Shown here: in pieces, positions 46,104-56,909 of the stretch
Position numbering within the stretch: the first letter of the stretch is position 1
Layout of the letters: the number at the start of each line of letters is the position of its first letter
Source of the DNA: [Empedobacter] haloabium
GTDB lineage: Bacteria > Pseudomonadota > Gammaproteobacteria > Burkholderiales > Burkholderiaceae_D
Assembly (NCBI GenBank): GCA_008011715.2
Contig: CP136508.1
Location: 5,704,001 to 5,768,000 of the forward strand
Reading direction: 5' to 3'
DNA length: 64,000 nucleotides
Notes under the pieces: model-generated
What the model saw: only the letters and a program-made list of their open reading frames with translations
Database searches by the model: none
Told to the model about the DNA's origin: nothing
Program-made: the position numbers and the translations under genes

Positions 46104-46301
46104 ATGGCGAACAAGGCCCTGGCCACCCGGCAGAAGATGCGCATTCGCGTCGAGCCATCGCAGAGCGCGCCGCGCAACCCGTTCGCGGCGCTGGCCAAAG
46201 CGCGCGCCGCCGGGCCGCACGAGCGCAGCAAGTCGGCCGAACGGCAGGCGGCGAAGCGGGCGATTGCCAAGGCCAAGCTGAAGCCGGAGCCGGAGGAATA
46301 A
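46104..46301 (+). CDS. Small Ala/Lys/Arg-rich protein downstream of hslU, unknown
   Basis: 65 aa, very basic. ATG 46104 has a near-perfect AAGGAG 6 nt upstream, and the gene begins 14 nt after hslU, which argues that it is translated. It is helical and rich in Ala, Lys and Arg (for example AERQAAKRAIAKAKLKPEPEE), with no membrane segment and no Cys. I recognise no family. It could be a nucleic-acid-associated protein or an unstructured HslUV-linked protein. A palindrome starts 14 nt after its stop. Confidence 0.65.
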   Translation: MANKALATRQKMRIRVEPSQSAPRNPFAALAKARAAGPHERSKSAERQAAKRAIAKAKLKPEPEE

Positions 46302-46314
46302 GCGCAAACCCGCC

Positions 46315-46367
46315 GGTGTCAGGCACCTATCTGCGAGTCTTCGACTCGCAGATAGGTGCCTGACACC
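46315..46367. repeat. 53-nt perfect palindrome, 25-3-25 class
   Basis: The left arm 46315-46339 begins GGTGTCAGGCACC and ends GCGAGTC, loop TTC, right arm 46343-46367. All 25 positions pair. Flanking ACCC and GGGT are also inverted. It separates the convergent hslU-side operon and gspC. Confidence 0.93.
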
Positions 46368-46378
46368 ATGGGTCTCCC

Positions 46379-46966
46379 TTACTGCCCTGTACTGGTCCGC
46401 TGCGCCGGCGCCGACTGCACCGGCGCCAGCTGGCCCGGCTGGCCGACCGGCGTGCCGGGCGGCGGCGTGGCCGAAGGCGCTGGCTGCGGTGGCGTGATCG
46501 GCTGCGCCTGCGGCGGCGCAGTCCCCCGCGCCACGTCCGGCAGCGGCGCGGCTGTCGTCATCGACACGCCCGTGTCGGCCGGCAGGTCCAGGCGCTTCTG
46601 TACGCCCCCTTCCGACAGCGTCACGGAACGCGCCTGCACCTCTTTCACCACGACACCGGGCGCCAGCTCGGCACCGACCGGGTACGCCTTCGGCGCCTCG
46701 TTGTTGGCGGCGATGATCGCCACGCTGCGCCGGCCATTGCCGGCCGCGACGACGCCGCGCAGCTGATACGTGCTGGCGGCGGCGACAGCCGTCTCGCCGC
46801 CGAACAGGCCGCGCGCCGCGTCGATCAGCGCCGGCGGCGTGTCCAGTACCGGCACGGCCGCGATGGGGCGCTGCGCCGGCTTGTACAATTGCAGGCCCCA
46901 GTAGGCCACGGAAGCCGTCAATGCCACCACGGCGGCGACGGTTGCTACGAAAGGCAATCGGTTCAT
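46379..46966 (-). CDS. gspC: Type II secretion protein GspC-like (inner membrane)
   Basis: 195 aa. One N-terminal transmembrane helix (PFVATVAAVVALTASVAYWG), then a periplasmic HR-type domain (YQLRGVVAAGNGRRSVAIIAANN to RSVTLSEGGVQKRLDL), then a Pro/Gln-rich tail. It lacks the PDZ or coiled-coil end found in longer GspC. It is the last gene of the gsp operon, 13 nt after gspF. GspC links the inner membrane platform to the GspD secretin. Confidence 0.85.
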   Translation of the reverse strand: MNRLPFVATVAAVVALTASVAYWGLQLYKPAQRPIAAVPVLDTPPALIDAARGLFGGETAVAAASTYQLRGVVAAGNGRRSVAIIAANNEAPKAYPVGAELAPGVVVKEVQARSVTLSEGGVQKRLDLPADTGVSMTTAAPLPDVARGTAPPQAQPITPPQPAPSATPPPGTPVGQPGQLAPVQSAPAQRTSTGQ

Positions 46967-46979
46967 ACGGTTTCCATCT

Positions 46980-48200
46980 TCAGCGCACCAGCTGATTGAT
47001 TTCGATAATCGGCATCAGCACGGCCAGCACGATCAGCAGCACCACCACGCCCATCGCCAGGATCAGCGCGGGCTCGAGCAGGCCGGCGATCGTCAGCGTG
47101 CGCCGTTCCAGGTCCGCTTCCTGCGCGGCGGCGGCGCGTTCCAGCATCGCCGGCAGCTCGCCCGTGATCTCGCCAGCGCGAATCATGTGGATCAGCATCG
47201 GCGGGAAGTGCTTCTGCGCCGACAGCGCCCGCGCCAGGCTGACACCCTCGCGCACCGCATCGCTGGCCTCTTCCACCAGCTGGCGCATCGCCACGTTCGA
47301 CAGCGTGTCGCGGCTCGTCTCCAGCGCGCGCAGGATCGGCACGCCGGAACCGGTCGTGATGGCCAGCGTGCTGGCAAAGCGCGACGTATTCAGGCTGCGC
47401 TCGAACTTGCCGTACAGCGGCGCCGTCAGCAGCCACGTGTGCCAGCGCGTCTTCAGCGCGATGTTCTCCAAGGCCTTGCGCCACATGACCCAGGCCCCCA
47501 CCAGCAGCACGGCCACGAAGATGCCGTAGTGCCGCACGAAGTCGGAGACCGCCAGCATGATCACCGTCAGCAGCGGCAGCTTCTGCTTGGTGTTGGCGAA
47601 TACGGAGACGATCTGCGGCACCACGTAGGTCAGCAGGAAGATCACGATGGCGAACGCCACCACCGTCACGATGGCCGGGTACGTGAACGCCAGCTTGACC
47701 TTCTGCACCAGCGCGTTGCGCCGCTCGATATAGTCGGCCAGGCGCGACAGCACGCGCGAGAGCTGGCCGATCTGCTCGCCGGACGCCACCAGCGCCCGGT
47801 AGATTTCGGCGAAGTCGCGCGGATGGCGGCCCAGCACGTCCGACAGGGACGCGCCGCCGATCACCTCGGAGCGGATCGACGCGATCAGGTCGCGCACGTA
47901 CGCCCGCTCGGCCTGTTCCAGCAGCGCGGTAAACGCCTGCTCCAGCGGCAGCCCTGCTTCCAACAGGCTGGCCAGCTGGCGCGTAAACAGCGCCAGCTCC
48001 GTCGTCGACAGCTTCTCGCCCAGGCCGCGGCGCGCGGTGGCGCCGCTGGCATCGACCTGCGCCGAGATGGCATCGACCTTGATCGGCACCAGGCCCTGGC
48101 CGCGCAGGTCGGCCCGCGCCGAGCGCGCGCTGTCCGCATTGACGACGCCCTTCTTGGTGGCGCCGCCCGCGTCGACGGCTTCGTATCGGAATGCCGGCAT
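46980..48200 (-). CDS. gspF: Type II secretion inner membrane platform protein GspF
   Basis: 406 aa, standard length. It has two homologous cytoplasmic T2SSF domains and three membrane helices, with FTRQLASLLEAGLPLEQAF starting the first domain and FASTLAITTGSGVPILRALE the second. LLEPALILAMGVVVLLIVLAVLMPI is the last membrane segment. It couples the GspE ATPase to pseudopilus assembly. It lies 6 nt after gspE. Confidence 0.96.
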   Translation of the reverse strand: MPAFRYEAVDAGGATKKGVVNADSARSARADLRGQGLVPIKVDAISAQVDASGATARRGLGEKLSTTELALFTRQLASLLEAGLPLEQAFTALLEQAERAYVRDLIASIRSEVIGGASLSDVLGRHPRDFAEIYRALVASGEQIGQLSRVLSRLADYIERRNALVQKVKLAFTYPAIVTVVAFAIVIFLLTYVVPQIVSVFANTKQKLPLLTVIMLAVSDFVRHYGIFVAVLLVGAWVMWRKALENIALKTRWHTWLLTAPLYGKFERSLNTSRFASTLAITTGSGVPILRALETSRDTLSNVAMRQLVEEASDAVREGVSLARALSAQKHFPPMLIHMIRAGEITGELPAMLERAAAAQEADLERRTLTIAGLLEPALILAMGVVVLLIVLAVLMPIIEINQLVR

Positions 48201-48206
48201 GGTCGC

Positions 48207-49624
<1,418 letters not shown>

Positions 49625-49625
<1 letters not shown>

Positions 49626-51820
49626 CACTGCTTCCCGGGTTGCGCGGGCACGGGTTCGGCGGCGCCGGGGATGCGCGCCGGCACGGCAGCCGGCGGCACC
49701 GGCCGGGCCAGCGTGCCATCCGGGCTGGCCGGGCTGCCGTTGACCAGCGGCGGCAGCATTGGATTGCCCAGCTGTTTGACCAGGATCGCCTCGTTCGGCG
49801 TCAACGTTGCGCCGGCCGAACGCATGTAGTCGTAGCGGTCCGTGGCCAGGCTGATGCTCTGCTCCATGTTGCGGATCACGACCGGGCGCAGGAACACCAT
49901 CAGATTGGTCTTGGTGCGCGAGCGCTTGTTGTACTTGAACAGGTTGCCCAGCACCGGCAGGCTGGCCAGGCCCGGCACGCGCTCGACGCTGTCGCTGGCC
50001 TTGTCCTCGATCAGACCGCCCAGCACGATGATCTGGCCGTCGTCGGCGATGACGTTGTTCTCGATGACGCGCGTATTGAGCGTGATGCCGGCGGTGGCAT
50101 CGACCGACGACGCGGCCACGCTGGACGACTCGTTGTAGATCGCCAGCTTGATCGTGCCGCCTTCGGAAATCTGTGGCTTCACCTTCAGGGTCAGGCCCAC
50201 GTCCTTGCGGTCGATGGTCTGGAACGGATTGCTGTTGGTGCCGGAGGTGGTGGTGAACTGGCCGGTCAGGATCGGCACGTTCTGGCCCACGCGGATCGTG
50301 GCGACCTCGTTGTCCAGCGTGATCATGTTCGGCGTGGACAGCACGTTGCCGTTGGCGTTCGTCTCCAGCACGTGGGCCAGCGCGCCCAGGCCCAGCTTGC
50401 CGTTGGCGAGCTGCTTGAAGATGCCGACCGACAGGCCGTTGCTGGGCGCCGTGCCGTTGTAGATGTTGACCAGGTTGTTGCCGCCGTTGGAGAACGACTG
50501 CAGCCCGCCGACGCGGTAGGTGCTGTTGCTGTCGCCCGAGGCGCCGACCCACTGCACGCCGAATTCGGCCGCCTTGTCGGCGCTGATCTCGACGATCAGT
50601 GCCTCGATGTAGACCTGGGCGCGGCGCACGTCCAGCTGGTCGATGACGGCGCGCAGGTTGCGGTAGATCGCTTCCGGCGCCGTGATGATCAGGGTGTTGG
50701 TCGAGGCGTCTGCCTGGATGTAGCCGCCGCCACCGGTGGCGCCGCCGCTGCGGCCAGCGCTGCCGGAGGCCGACAGCGCCGGATTGGTCGGCCCGGTGCC
50801 GCCGGCCGTGCCGGTCTGGCCGATCGTGTTGTTGGCGCCGGTCTGCATCGTCGCCTGGTTGTTGCCCAGGGCGCTGTTGGCGCCGCCGGTGCTGGACGGC
50901 GACTCGCCCGTCGTCACGGCGCGCAGCGTCTCGGCCAGCTTGGTGGCATCGGCGTTCTTCAGGTAGACCACGTGGACGTTGCCCATCTGGGTAGTCGGCT
51001 GGTCCAGCTTGGCGATCAGCGACTTGGCCAGGTTGGCGCGCGCCACCGACGGCGCGCGCAGGATCAGCGAGTTGGTGCGTGGGTCGGCCAGTACCGTGAC
51101 GCGCCCGCTGTCGGCGCCGCTGCCCGGCTCCATCATCTTGTTGATCATCGTCGCCACGTCGCTGGCGATGCCGTGGCGGACCGGGATCACGTCCATATCC
51201 GTATTGGCCGGCGCGTCCAGCGCGGCGACGATCTTGGCCAGGCGCTTCAGGTTGTCCGCGTAGTCGGTGATGACGAGCGAGTTGTTGCCCGGGTTGGCGT
51301 TGATCGTGTTGTTGGTCGAGATCAGCGGGCGCAATACGGTGACCAGGTTGGCCGCCGATTCGTGCGCCAGGTGGAACACCTGGGTGGCGATCTGGTCGCC
51401 CTTCGGCGTGGCCTGCTTGCCGACGATCGTCGGGGTGGCCTGCAGCTTCGCTTCCGCTTCCGGCACCACCTTGGCATAGCCGTCGCCGCTGACGATGGCG
51501 TAGCCCTGCAGGCGCAGCGCGGAGGTCAGCAGCGCGAACGCCTGCGACTTGCTGATCGATTTTTCCGACACCAGCGTGATCGTGCCCTTGACGCGCGGGT
51601 CGATCAGGAACGTGATGTTGGTGTAATGGCCCACCGCCTTGATGACCGCTTCGATGTCGGCCCCGACGAAGTTCAGCGCCGCCGCATCGGCTTCGGCGGC
51701 CGGTTGCGGCGCGGCGAAGGCCGGGGTGACGGCGGAGCACAGCATGCAGCACAGCAGCGCCGCGGCACTGACGCGCTTGTGCGCGGGAAGAGAGGATTTG
51801 CCAGCAAACTGTTTTTTCAT
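49625..51820 (-). CDS. gspD: Type II secretion outer membrane secretin GspD
   Basis: 731 aa. A positively charged signal sequence is followed by the N0 domain ([21 protein letters not shown] region), N1-N3 domains and the secretin core, with [10 protein letters not shown] and [11 protein letters not shown] and a C-terminal [22 protein letters not shown] Gly/Ser/Asn-rich insert lies in N3 (about 300-365). The C-terminal ~45 residues are Pro-rich, perhaps a pilotin site. No pilotin gene is in the operon. Its start overlaps the gspN stop. Confidence 0.96.
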
Positions 51821-52593
51821 TATCTGAACTCTAAAGCGATGATGTTTTTACCGCCGACCATGCGGCGTTGACCCAGCAGGTTGAGCAGGTTGCCCAGCGT
51901 TTCTTCGTAGCCCTTGGCGGCCTCGGCCTGGCCGGAAAACTGCAGCCGGCCCTGTTGCAGCTGGCCCGTGCCGGACAGCAGCAGCGGACCCTTCGTCGTG
52001 CTCAGGTTGACTCCGGCCTGCTGCCCGCGCCAGTCCAGCGCCAGCTGGTAGCTGCCCAGCGGGCGGATCGGCGTCAGGCGCGACGACACGTCCTGCATCT
52101 CCAGCGTGGTGCGGCCGTCCACGGCGACGTTGCGCTGCACCAGCGCCAGCTGCAGCGATGTCCATGCCAGTTGCAGGCGGCCGGACAGCGCCAGCGTGTT
52201 CAATGGCGCGCCCAGTCCGGACAGCCCGTCCGCGGGCAGCCGCAACGCGGCGGGACTGAGCTGCCACTGGCGCCAGCTGCCCGTAAACAGCACGGGCTGC
52301 GTCAGCGCGTCCGGATTGGACAGTTCCATGCGCACGCTGCCCAGCAAGGACAGCGGCGACAGCCGCCACGTGAACCGGCCCGGCAGCAGCGGCGTGACGG
52401 CGCCGCTGCGGCTGGCGGCACCGCCAACGAAGGCCGAGCCATGCCATAACGTGCCCTGGGCGTCGCCCAGGGTCAGGCGGCCGTCCGTCTGCCGCTCCAC
52501 CAGCACGGCCACCCAGGCGGCCGGGAAGAACACGAGCAGCGTCAGCACGGCCGTGACGACGACGGCAAGCAGCCACAGGACGGCGCGTTTCAT
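51820..52593 (-). CDS. gspN: Type II secretion protein GspN
   Basis: 257 aa from ATG 52593. One N-terminal membrane helix ([20 protein letters not shown]) and a beta-rich periplasmic domain with [18 protein letters not shown]. GspN is present only in some type II systems, and its precise role is unclear. It is embedded in the operon with overlaps to gspM (ATGA-type) and gspD (TAATG). Confidence 0.88.
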   Translation of the reverse strand: MKRAVLWLLAVVVTAVLTLLVFFPAAWVAVLVERQTDGRLTLGDAQGTLWHGSAFVGGAASRSGAVTPLLPGRFTWRLSPLSLLGSVRMELSNPDALTQPVLFTGSWRQWQLSPAALRLPADGLSGLGAPLNTLALSGRLQLAWTSLQLALVQRNVAVDGRTTLEMQDVSSRLTPIRPLGSYQLALDWRGQQAGVNLSTTKGPLLLSGTGQLQQGRLQFSGQAEAAKGYEETLGNLLNLLGQRRMVGGKNIIALEFR

Positions 52594-53108
52594 CGGGCGC
52601 CCGTCTCCTGGCGCAAGGTCAGCGTGGCATCGACCATGCCTGCCGCGTCCTGCGCCGTGACGGTGCCGTCCTGCACGGCGATGCGATTCTCGCGCCGCGC
52701 GTCGTCCAGCCACGAGACCAGGCCGGCGAACGGCACGCCCTTGAACTCGATCTTGAAGTATTCACCGGTGGCGACCAGGTTCTGCGGCGTCAGCCCGCGG
52801 CTGGTGAGCACCGTGTTCAGCGCGTCGCGCGTCAGCGCCGCCACCGGCGGCGCCGGCTGGGCCGATAATTGCGACGCCTGGGTGGCCAATGCCTGCAACT
52901 CGGCCGCCTCCTGGCGCAGTACCGGCAGTTCGCGGCGCAGCCGTTCGCGTCCCGTCAGCGCCGGATCGATCAGCAGGCCGTACACCAGGCCCAGTCCCAC
53001 GACGGCGCCGCCGACGGCCAGGAAGCGGCGCTCCTGTTCCGTGCGGGCGCCCCAGAACGCGGCCGCGCCCGCGCGCCAGCCCTTGATGGTATCGGTCAGT
53101 TTGCTCAT
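52590..53108 (-). CDS. gspM: Type II secretion protein GspM
   Basis: 172 aa. A short cytoplasmic part, one membrane helix (FLAVGGAVVGLGLVYGLLIDP), a periplasmic coiled coil (about 45-75) and a small ferredoxin-like domain. It pairs with GspL to anchor GspE at the membrane. Both ends overlap neighbouring genes by 4 nt. Confidence 0.9.
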   Translation of the reverse strand: MSKLTDTIKGWRAGAAAFWGARTEQERRFLAVGGAVVGLGLVYGLLIDPALTGRERLRRELPVLRQEAAELQALATQASQLSAQPAPPVAALTRDALNTVLTSRGLTPQNLVATGEYFKIEFKGVPFAGLVSWLDDARRENRIAVQDGTVTAQDAAGMVDATLTLRQETGAR

Positions 53109-54340
53109 GCTCCGCCTCCCGCGCGCAGTTGCCAGACGCCGGCGCCGGTTTCCTTCAGCGACAGCTTGCGCGGGGCCAGCTGCGCCTGCACCTGCGCCAG
53201 CGCGGCCGCGTCCACGCTGTCGGGTTTCAGCCGCACGGTCAGCGCGCGCTCGCGGTATTCCAGGCCCGCGACGACGTCGCGCCGTGGCAGGATCTGCAGC
53301 GCCTCGCCCAGCGCGGCCGCCAGCGCCGTGAACTCGTCGGCCGCCATCTCGCCGCTGGCCGCCTTGGCGCTGGCGATGTTCTTGCGCATCTGCGCGGCCG
53401 GATCAAGGATCACCTTCTCGTTCGGGTAGGCGGCGCGGAAGATCTGCGTCATCGACTGGCGCACCGCGTCGGCCTCGCGCTGCATGCGCAGCCACTCGAT
53501 GTTCAGGCCGGCGATATTGACCAGCACCGCCAGCAGCGCGATGTATGCCGGCCAGCGCCAGCGGCGCCATTCGCGCGCACGCGCGCCGCTGGCCGCGCCC
53601 AGGCCGGCGGCCAGGTCCAGCTGCACGGCTTGCGCGGCCGCGATGCGGTGCACCCAGTTGTCCTCTTCCAGCACAATCCCGGGAGTTTCGGCCACCAGCG
53701 CGTCGTACTGCGCGCGCTGGGCGGCCGGCACATACAGTGTGACGGGCGCCTCGCCGGCCAGTGCGCGCAGCGTGTGCAGCGCGCTGTCGGCCTGCGCCGG
53801 CAGGGTCAGGCCCATGCCTTCGTACTGCGCGGCGCGCAGGGTCAGCTCCAGCCCCGCCTCGTCATGCAGCAGCGCGGCCGAGACACCGCCCGGCACCAGC
53901 GGCAGGCACAATTGGCCCGGCAGCGCGCTGACGCTGCGCGCGCCCTGCGCCACCAGCGCCCGTACCAGTACTTCCAGCCAGGCGCGCTGCACGACGGCGA
54001 CGGTGCGCTCGGCCACGCCCGGCTGCGCCGGGCCGATCGCCAGCACGCATTCGGCCGGGTCGCCCAGGATCTGTTCCTCGACCAGGTTCGGCAGGGCCGC
54101 CTTCAGGCGCGCGCCCGACAGCGGCGGCACGGCCACGCGCAGCAGCGTCACGTCGCTGGCGGCCAGCAGCAGCACGACCTTGCGCGCCGATGCGACCAGG
54201 TCGGCCAGCTTGGACAGCGCCCCGGTACCCTGCTGCGCCACGTTGCCCGCGTCGCCCACCAGCGCGAAAGCGCAGCTCTGCGCCGCCCCCGCGTCGTTGG
54301 CGGCCGCGCGTGCCGGATAGCTGATATAAAGAGTCGTCAA
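53105..54340 (-). CDS. gspL: Type II secretion protein GspL
   Basis: 411 aa. No ATG fits: the best start is TTG 54340 (TTLYISYPARA) with AGAAGG 9 nt upstream. The cytoplasmic actin-like domain (about 1-255) is followed by a membrane helix (WPAYIALLAVLVNIAGLNI) and a periplasmic ferredoxin-like domain. GspL recruits GspE to the inner membrane platform. The rare start may tune its level relative to gspK and gspM. Confidence 0.9.
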   Translation of the reverse strand: MTTLYISYPARAAANDAGAAQSCAFALVGDAGNVAQQGTGALSKLADLVASARKVVLLLAASDVTLLRVAVPPLSGARLKAALPNLVEEQILGDPAECVLAIGPAQPGVAERTVAVVQRAWLEVLVRALVAQGARSVSALPGQLCLPLVPGGVSAALLHDEAGLELTLRAAQYEGMGLTLPAQADSALHTLRALAGEAPVTLYVPAAQRAQYDALVAETPGIVLEEDNWVHRIAAAQAVQLDLAAGLGAASGARAREWRRWRWPAYIALLAVLVNIAGLNIEWLRMQREADAVRQSMTQIFRAAYPNEKVILDPAAQMRKNIASAKAASGEMAADEFTALAAALGEALQILPRRDVVAGLEYRERALTVRLKPDSVDAAALAQVQAQLAPRKLSLKETGAGVWQLRAGGGA

Positions 54341-54363
54341 AACCGTTTGCCTTCTTCTTTGTC

Positions 54364-55419
54364 CTAAAGTTCCCGGATCCACACCGGCGTCGTGCGCGAG
54401 CCCTGGTCGTAGGGGTCGCGCCGGATCAGCGACCACGTCTCCAGCGCCGCCCGCTCCAGCCGCACCTGGCTCTGCACCAGGAAGTTGTCGCTGCGGTAGG
54501 CCACCGGCACGGTCGGCCCGGCGCCACCAGCCGACTTCAATGGCTGCCCCTCGGTCCACGGCGTGCGCTTGCGCTGCACCACCAGCGACTGCGCCTCCGA
54601 CACCGACATGTTCTCGAACAGCGCCGCCAGTACCTCGGCCTTGGCGGTATTCGGGTTCACCCGGGTCCCGACCGGCAGCACGATGACGAACTCGCGCAGC
54701 CGCTCCACGGCCTGCTGCGTCACGCCCGCCACCGCCAGCAGGTCTTCCGCCCGGAGCGGCGCGATGGGCGCGTTGCTGCCGCTGCTGCTGCCGCCACGCG
54801 TCACCGTCGCGGTACCCGTCGCGCCCGTTCCCGTTCCCGTTCCCGTTCCAGTTCCCGTTCCCGTCCCGCTTCCCGTGCCCGTACCGTCCGGAGTCGGCAC
54901 CACCACCGGCGGCGTCGCCACGTAGGCCCGCTTCACCGCATCCGCCACCGCCTGCGCCACGGCGTCGTTCAGCTGCAGGTTGGCCAGCAGGCGCCGGAAC
55001 ACCGCCAGCTGCGCCGGATCGACCATGCCGTTGGCGCTTGCCAGGTTCGCCAGATTGTAGCGTGCCTGCGCATCGAAAATCTGCCCCGACAGCGTGGCAT
55101 CGTAGCTTTCGTTATTCTGGCGCTCGCGCTCCAGGTACTGGTCCAGCCGTGTTTCGGCCAGCGGCGTGGCCCACACGCCGTCCTCGCGCGTGACGTCACG
55201 GCTGTCGCGCCCCTCCTGCTGCAGGATCAGGCGGGCCCAGTCCAGCGCGCCGCGCAGCACCCAGCGCGTCTGCAGGTGCAGGCGCTGGTTCTCCATCGAG
55301 CGCACCTGCACCTGCTGCTGCCAGAACAGGCTGGCCACGATCGTCACGGCCAGGGTCGTCAGCAGCAGTGCCGTGACCACGGCCACGCCGCGCTGGCGCG
55401 AAAGTGGACGCACGCTCAT
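54364..55419 (-). CDS. gspK: Type II secretion minor pseudopilin GspK with Gly-Thr repeat
   Basis: 351 aa from ATG 55419. The N-terminal hydrophobic pseudopilin helix (GVAVVTALLLTTLAVTIVASLFW) is followed by the GspK alpha-domain and SAM-like helix-hairpin-helix repeats. A run of Gly-Thr dipeptides in the middle is encoded by an imperfect 6-nt tandem repeat (54824-54883). GspK caps the pseudopilus tip with GspI and GspJ. It overlaps the gspJ stop by 4 nt. Confidence 0.93.
   Translation of the reverse strand: MSVRPLSRQRGVAVVTALLLTTLAVTIVASLFWQQQVQVRSMENQRLHLQTRWVLRGALDWARLILQQEGRDSRDVTREDGVWATPLAETRLDQYLERERQNNESYDATLSGQIFDAQARYNLANLASANGMVDPAQLAVFRRLLANLQLNDAVAQAVADAVKRAYVATPPVVVPTPDGTGTGSGTGTGTGTGTGTGTGATGTATVTRGGSSSGSNAPIAPLRAEDLLAVAGVTQQAVERLREFVIVLPVGTRVNPNTAKAEVLAALFENMSVSEAQSLVVQRKRTPWTEGQPLKSAGGAGPTVPVAYRSDNFLVQSQVRLERAALETWSLIRRDPYDQGSRTTPVWIREL
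54824..54883. repeat. Hexanucleotide tandem repeat inside gspK
   Basis: About ten units of CCCGTT and one-base variants (CCAGTT, CCCGTC, CCCGTG, CCCGTA). Four perfect units in a row begin at 54824. Six bases equal two codons, so expansion or contraction keeps the frame and changes only the length of the Gly-Thr linker. Confidence 0.88.
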
Positions 55420-56054
55420 ACGGCCCCCAGCAACAGGATCTTCACCAGCGGGTTGGGCTGGCCCTGCAACTGCAGCGACATCTCCAGCCCCTTCATGCCG
55501 TTGGCACCGAGCTGCGGTCCCGGCGTCTGCGGCGCCGCATTCGCGCTGCCGTTGACGGCCGGCGCGCGCCAGGCGCCGCTGTCCCAGATGCGCACGGCCA
55601 TGCTGGCCACGCCGGACTGCAGCGCCACGCCAGGAATCGGATCGGTATCGCCCAGTGCGACCTGCCACAGCGAGTCCAGTTGCCCCAGGTCGCGCGTGTT
55701 GACGGACTCACGCCGCGTCAGCACGCCGTTGCGCAGGCGATAGCTGACCACCTGCAGCTGCGACGGTGCGTTCTCGGGAAACACGGTGCGGATGAAGATC
55801 AGGCGCGCATTGTCGGCCACCAGGCGCTGGCGCTGGCCCAGCAGGTCGGTGCCGGCCAATTGTTCCAGGTCGCTCTGCATCTGCGCGAACGCCAGCTGGA
55901 TGCCGCGCGCATGCTCCATCTGCTCGGTCAGCTTGGCGCGCGAGCGGACGATGCTGTCCAGCCCGCGCCAGCCCAGCACGGCGACGATGGCCAGCACGGT
56001 GATCGCCACCAGCAGCTCGACCAGCGTGAATCCGGCGTGGCGGCGGGCCCTCAT
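55416..56054 (-). CDS. gspJ: Type II secretion minor pseudopilin GspJ
   Basis: 212 aa. The class III signal MRARRHAG|FTLVELLVAITVL carries the prepilin peptidase site (G|F) and Glu at +5. The C-terminal beta domain follows. It forms the tip trimer with GspI and GspK. ATG 56054 overlaps the gspI stop. Confidence 0.93.
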   Translation of the reverse strand: MRARRHAGFTLVELLVAITVLAIVAVLGWRGLDSIVRSRAKLTEQMEHARGIQLAFAQMQSDLEQLAGTDLLGQRQRLVADNARLIFIRTVFPENAPSQLQVVSYRLRNGVLTRRESVNTRDLGQLDSLWQVALGDTDPIPGVALQSGVASMAVRIWDSGAWRAPAVNGSANAAPQTPGPQLGANGMKGLEMSLQLQGQPNPLVKILLLGAV

Positions 56055-56431
56055 TCGCGCAGCACCAGTTGCACCAGCTTGATGATGCGGCGCTCCGGGT
56101 GGGCGGCATCGAACACGCTCACTTCGACCCGGCGCAGGCGCGGGTTGGGCGACAGCACCACGTTCTCCTCGCAGATCAGCGCCATGTCGCCCTGCGGGCA
56201 GGCATACGAGGTCTTGCCGACAGCGGGAAACACGCGCGCCAGCCGGATTTCGACCAGGCGGTTCTCGGCCGACCAGGTGGCCATCATCGTGCTGCGCAGG
56301 CCGTCGCTGTTCTGCGTCAGGCTGCCGATGGCGCGCAGCGAGGCGCCCAGCGCGGTGCCGACGATGACGAGGGCCACCAGCACCTCGAGCAGGGTGAAGC
56401 CGCGCGCGCAGTTCCCGGGTAGCGCCATCAT
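56051..56431 (-). CDS. gspI: Type II secretion minor pseudopilin GspI
   Basis: 126 aa. Prepilin-like N-terminus CARG|FTLLEVLVALVIVGTAL, with Gly-Phe cleavage site and Glu+5. The small C-terminal domain has two Cys (SYACPQG and ALICEEN) likely to form a disulfide. The start codons ATG 56431/56428 overlap the gspH stop (ATGATGA). Confidence 0.93.
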   Translation of the reverse strand: MMALPGNCARGFTLLEVLVALVIVGTALGASLRAIGSLTQNSDGLRSTMMATWSAENRLVEIRLARVFPAVGKTSYACPQGDMALICEENVVLSPNPRLRRVEVSVFDAAHPERRIIKLVQLVLRE

Positions 56432-56889
56432 TCGACCGCGAAATGACCGATGCCATCGGCGCGAATCGCCGCGCTGACGTCGCCGCTGGCCAGGGTCAGC
56501 ACGAACGGCTTGTCCACCGGTTCGCGGCCGAATACGATGCGCAGCGGCGCGCCGGGCAGGTTGGTGGGGGGATCGAGCAGCAGGGTGACGGGGCTGCGCT
56601 TGAATTCGCGCTCGCGCAGCATGTCGTCCGCGGGCAGGGCTTCCCAGGTGCGGCCGTTGCGTACCAGGAAGCGGTAGCTGTTGGCGTTGGCCTCGAAGGC
56701 CACGGGGCGGTTGCGCACGATGGCTTCATCGCGCGCCAGTTGCAGCAGCAGCGCGATACGCTGCGCTTCCTGCTGCATGGCCTGGCGCTGGCTGGGCGCC
56801 GCGTTCATCGTCACTAGCCCCAGGGTCAGGCCGATGATGACCAGCACCACCAGGAGCTCGATCAGCGTGAAGCCGCGCTGGCGCATCAT
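56428..56889 (-). CDS. gspH: Type II secretion minor pseudopilin GspH
   Basis: 153 aa. MMRQRG|FTLIELLVVLVIIGL is the class III signal with Glu+5. A GspH-type C-terminal domain (RIALLLQLARDEAIVRNRPV) follows. It is thought to connect the tip complex to the GspG shaft. There is a 20-nt gap from gspG. Confidence 0.93.
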   Translation of the reverse strand: MMRQRGFTLIELLVVLVIIGLTLGLVTMNAAPSQRQAMQQEAQRIALLLQLARDEAIVRNRPVAFEANANSYRFLVRNGRTWEALPADDMLREREFKRSPVTLLLDPPTNLPGAPLRIVFGREPVDKPFVLTLASGDVSAAIRADGIGHFAVE

Positions 56890-56909
56890 GGCGCAATGCC
56901 GCAGGACGA

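Noticed and set aside
54824..54883. The CCCGTT repeat as an on/off phase-variation switch
   Set aside because: A six-base unit keeps the frame, so it cannot switch GspK off by frameshift; only linker length would vary.
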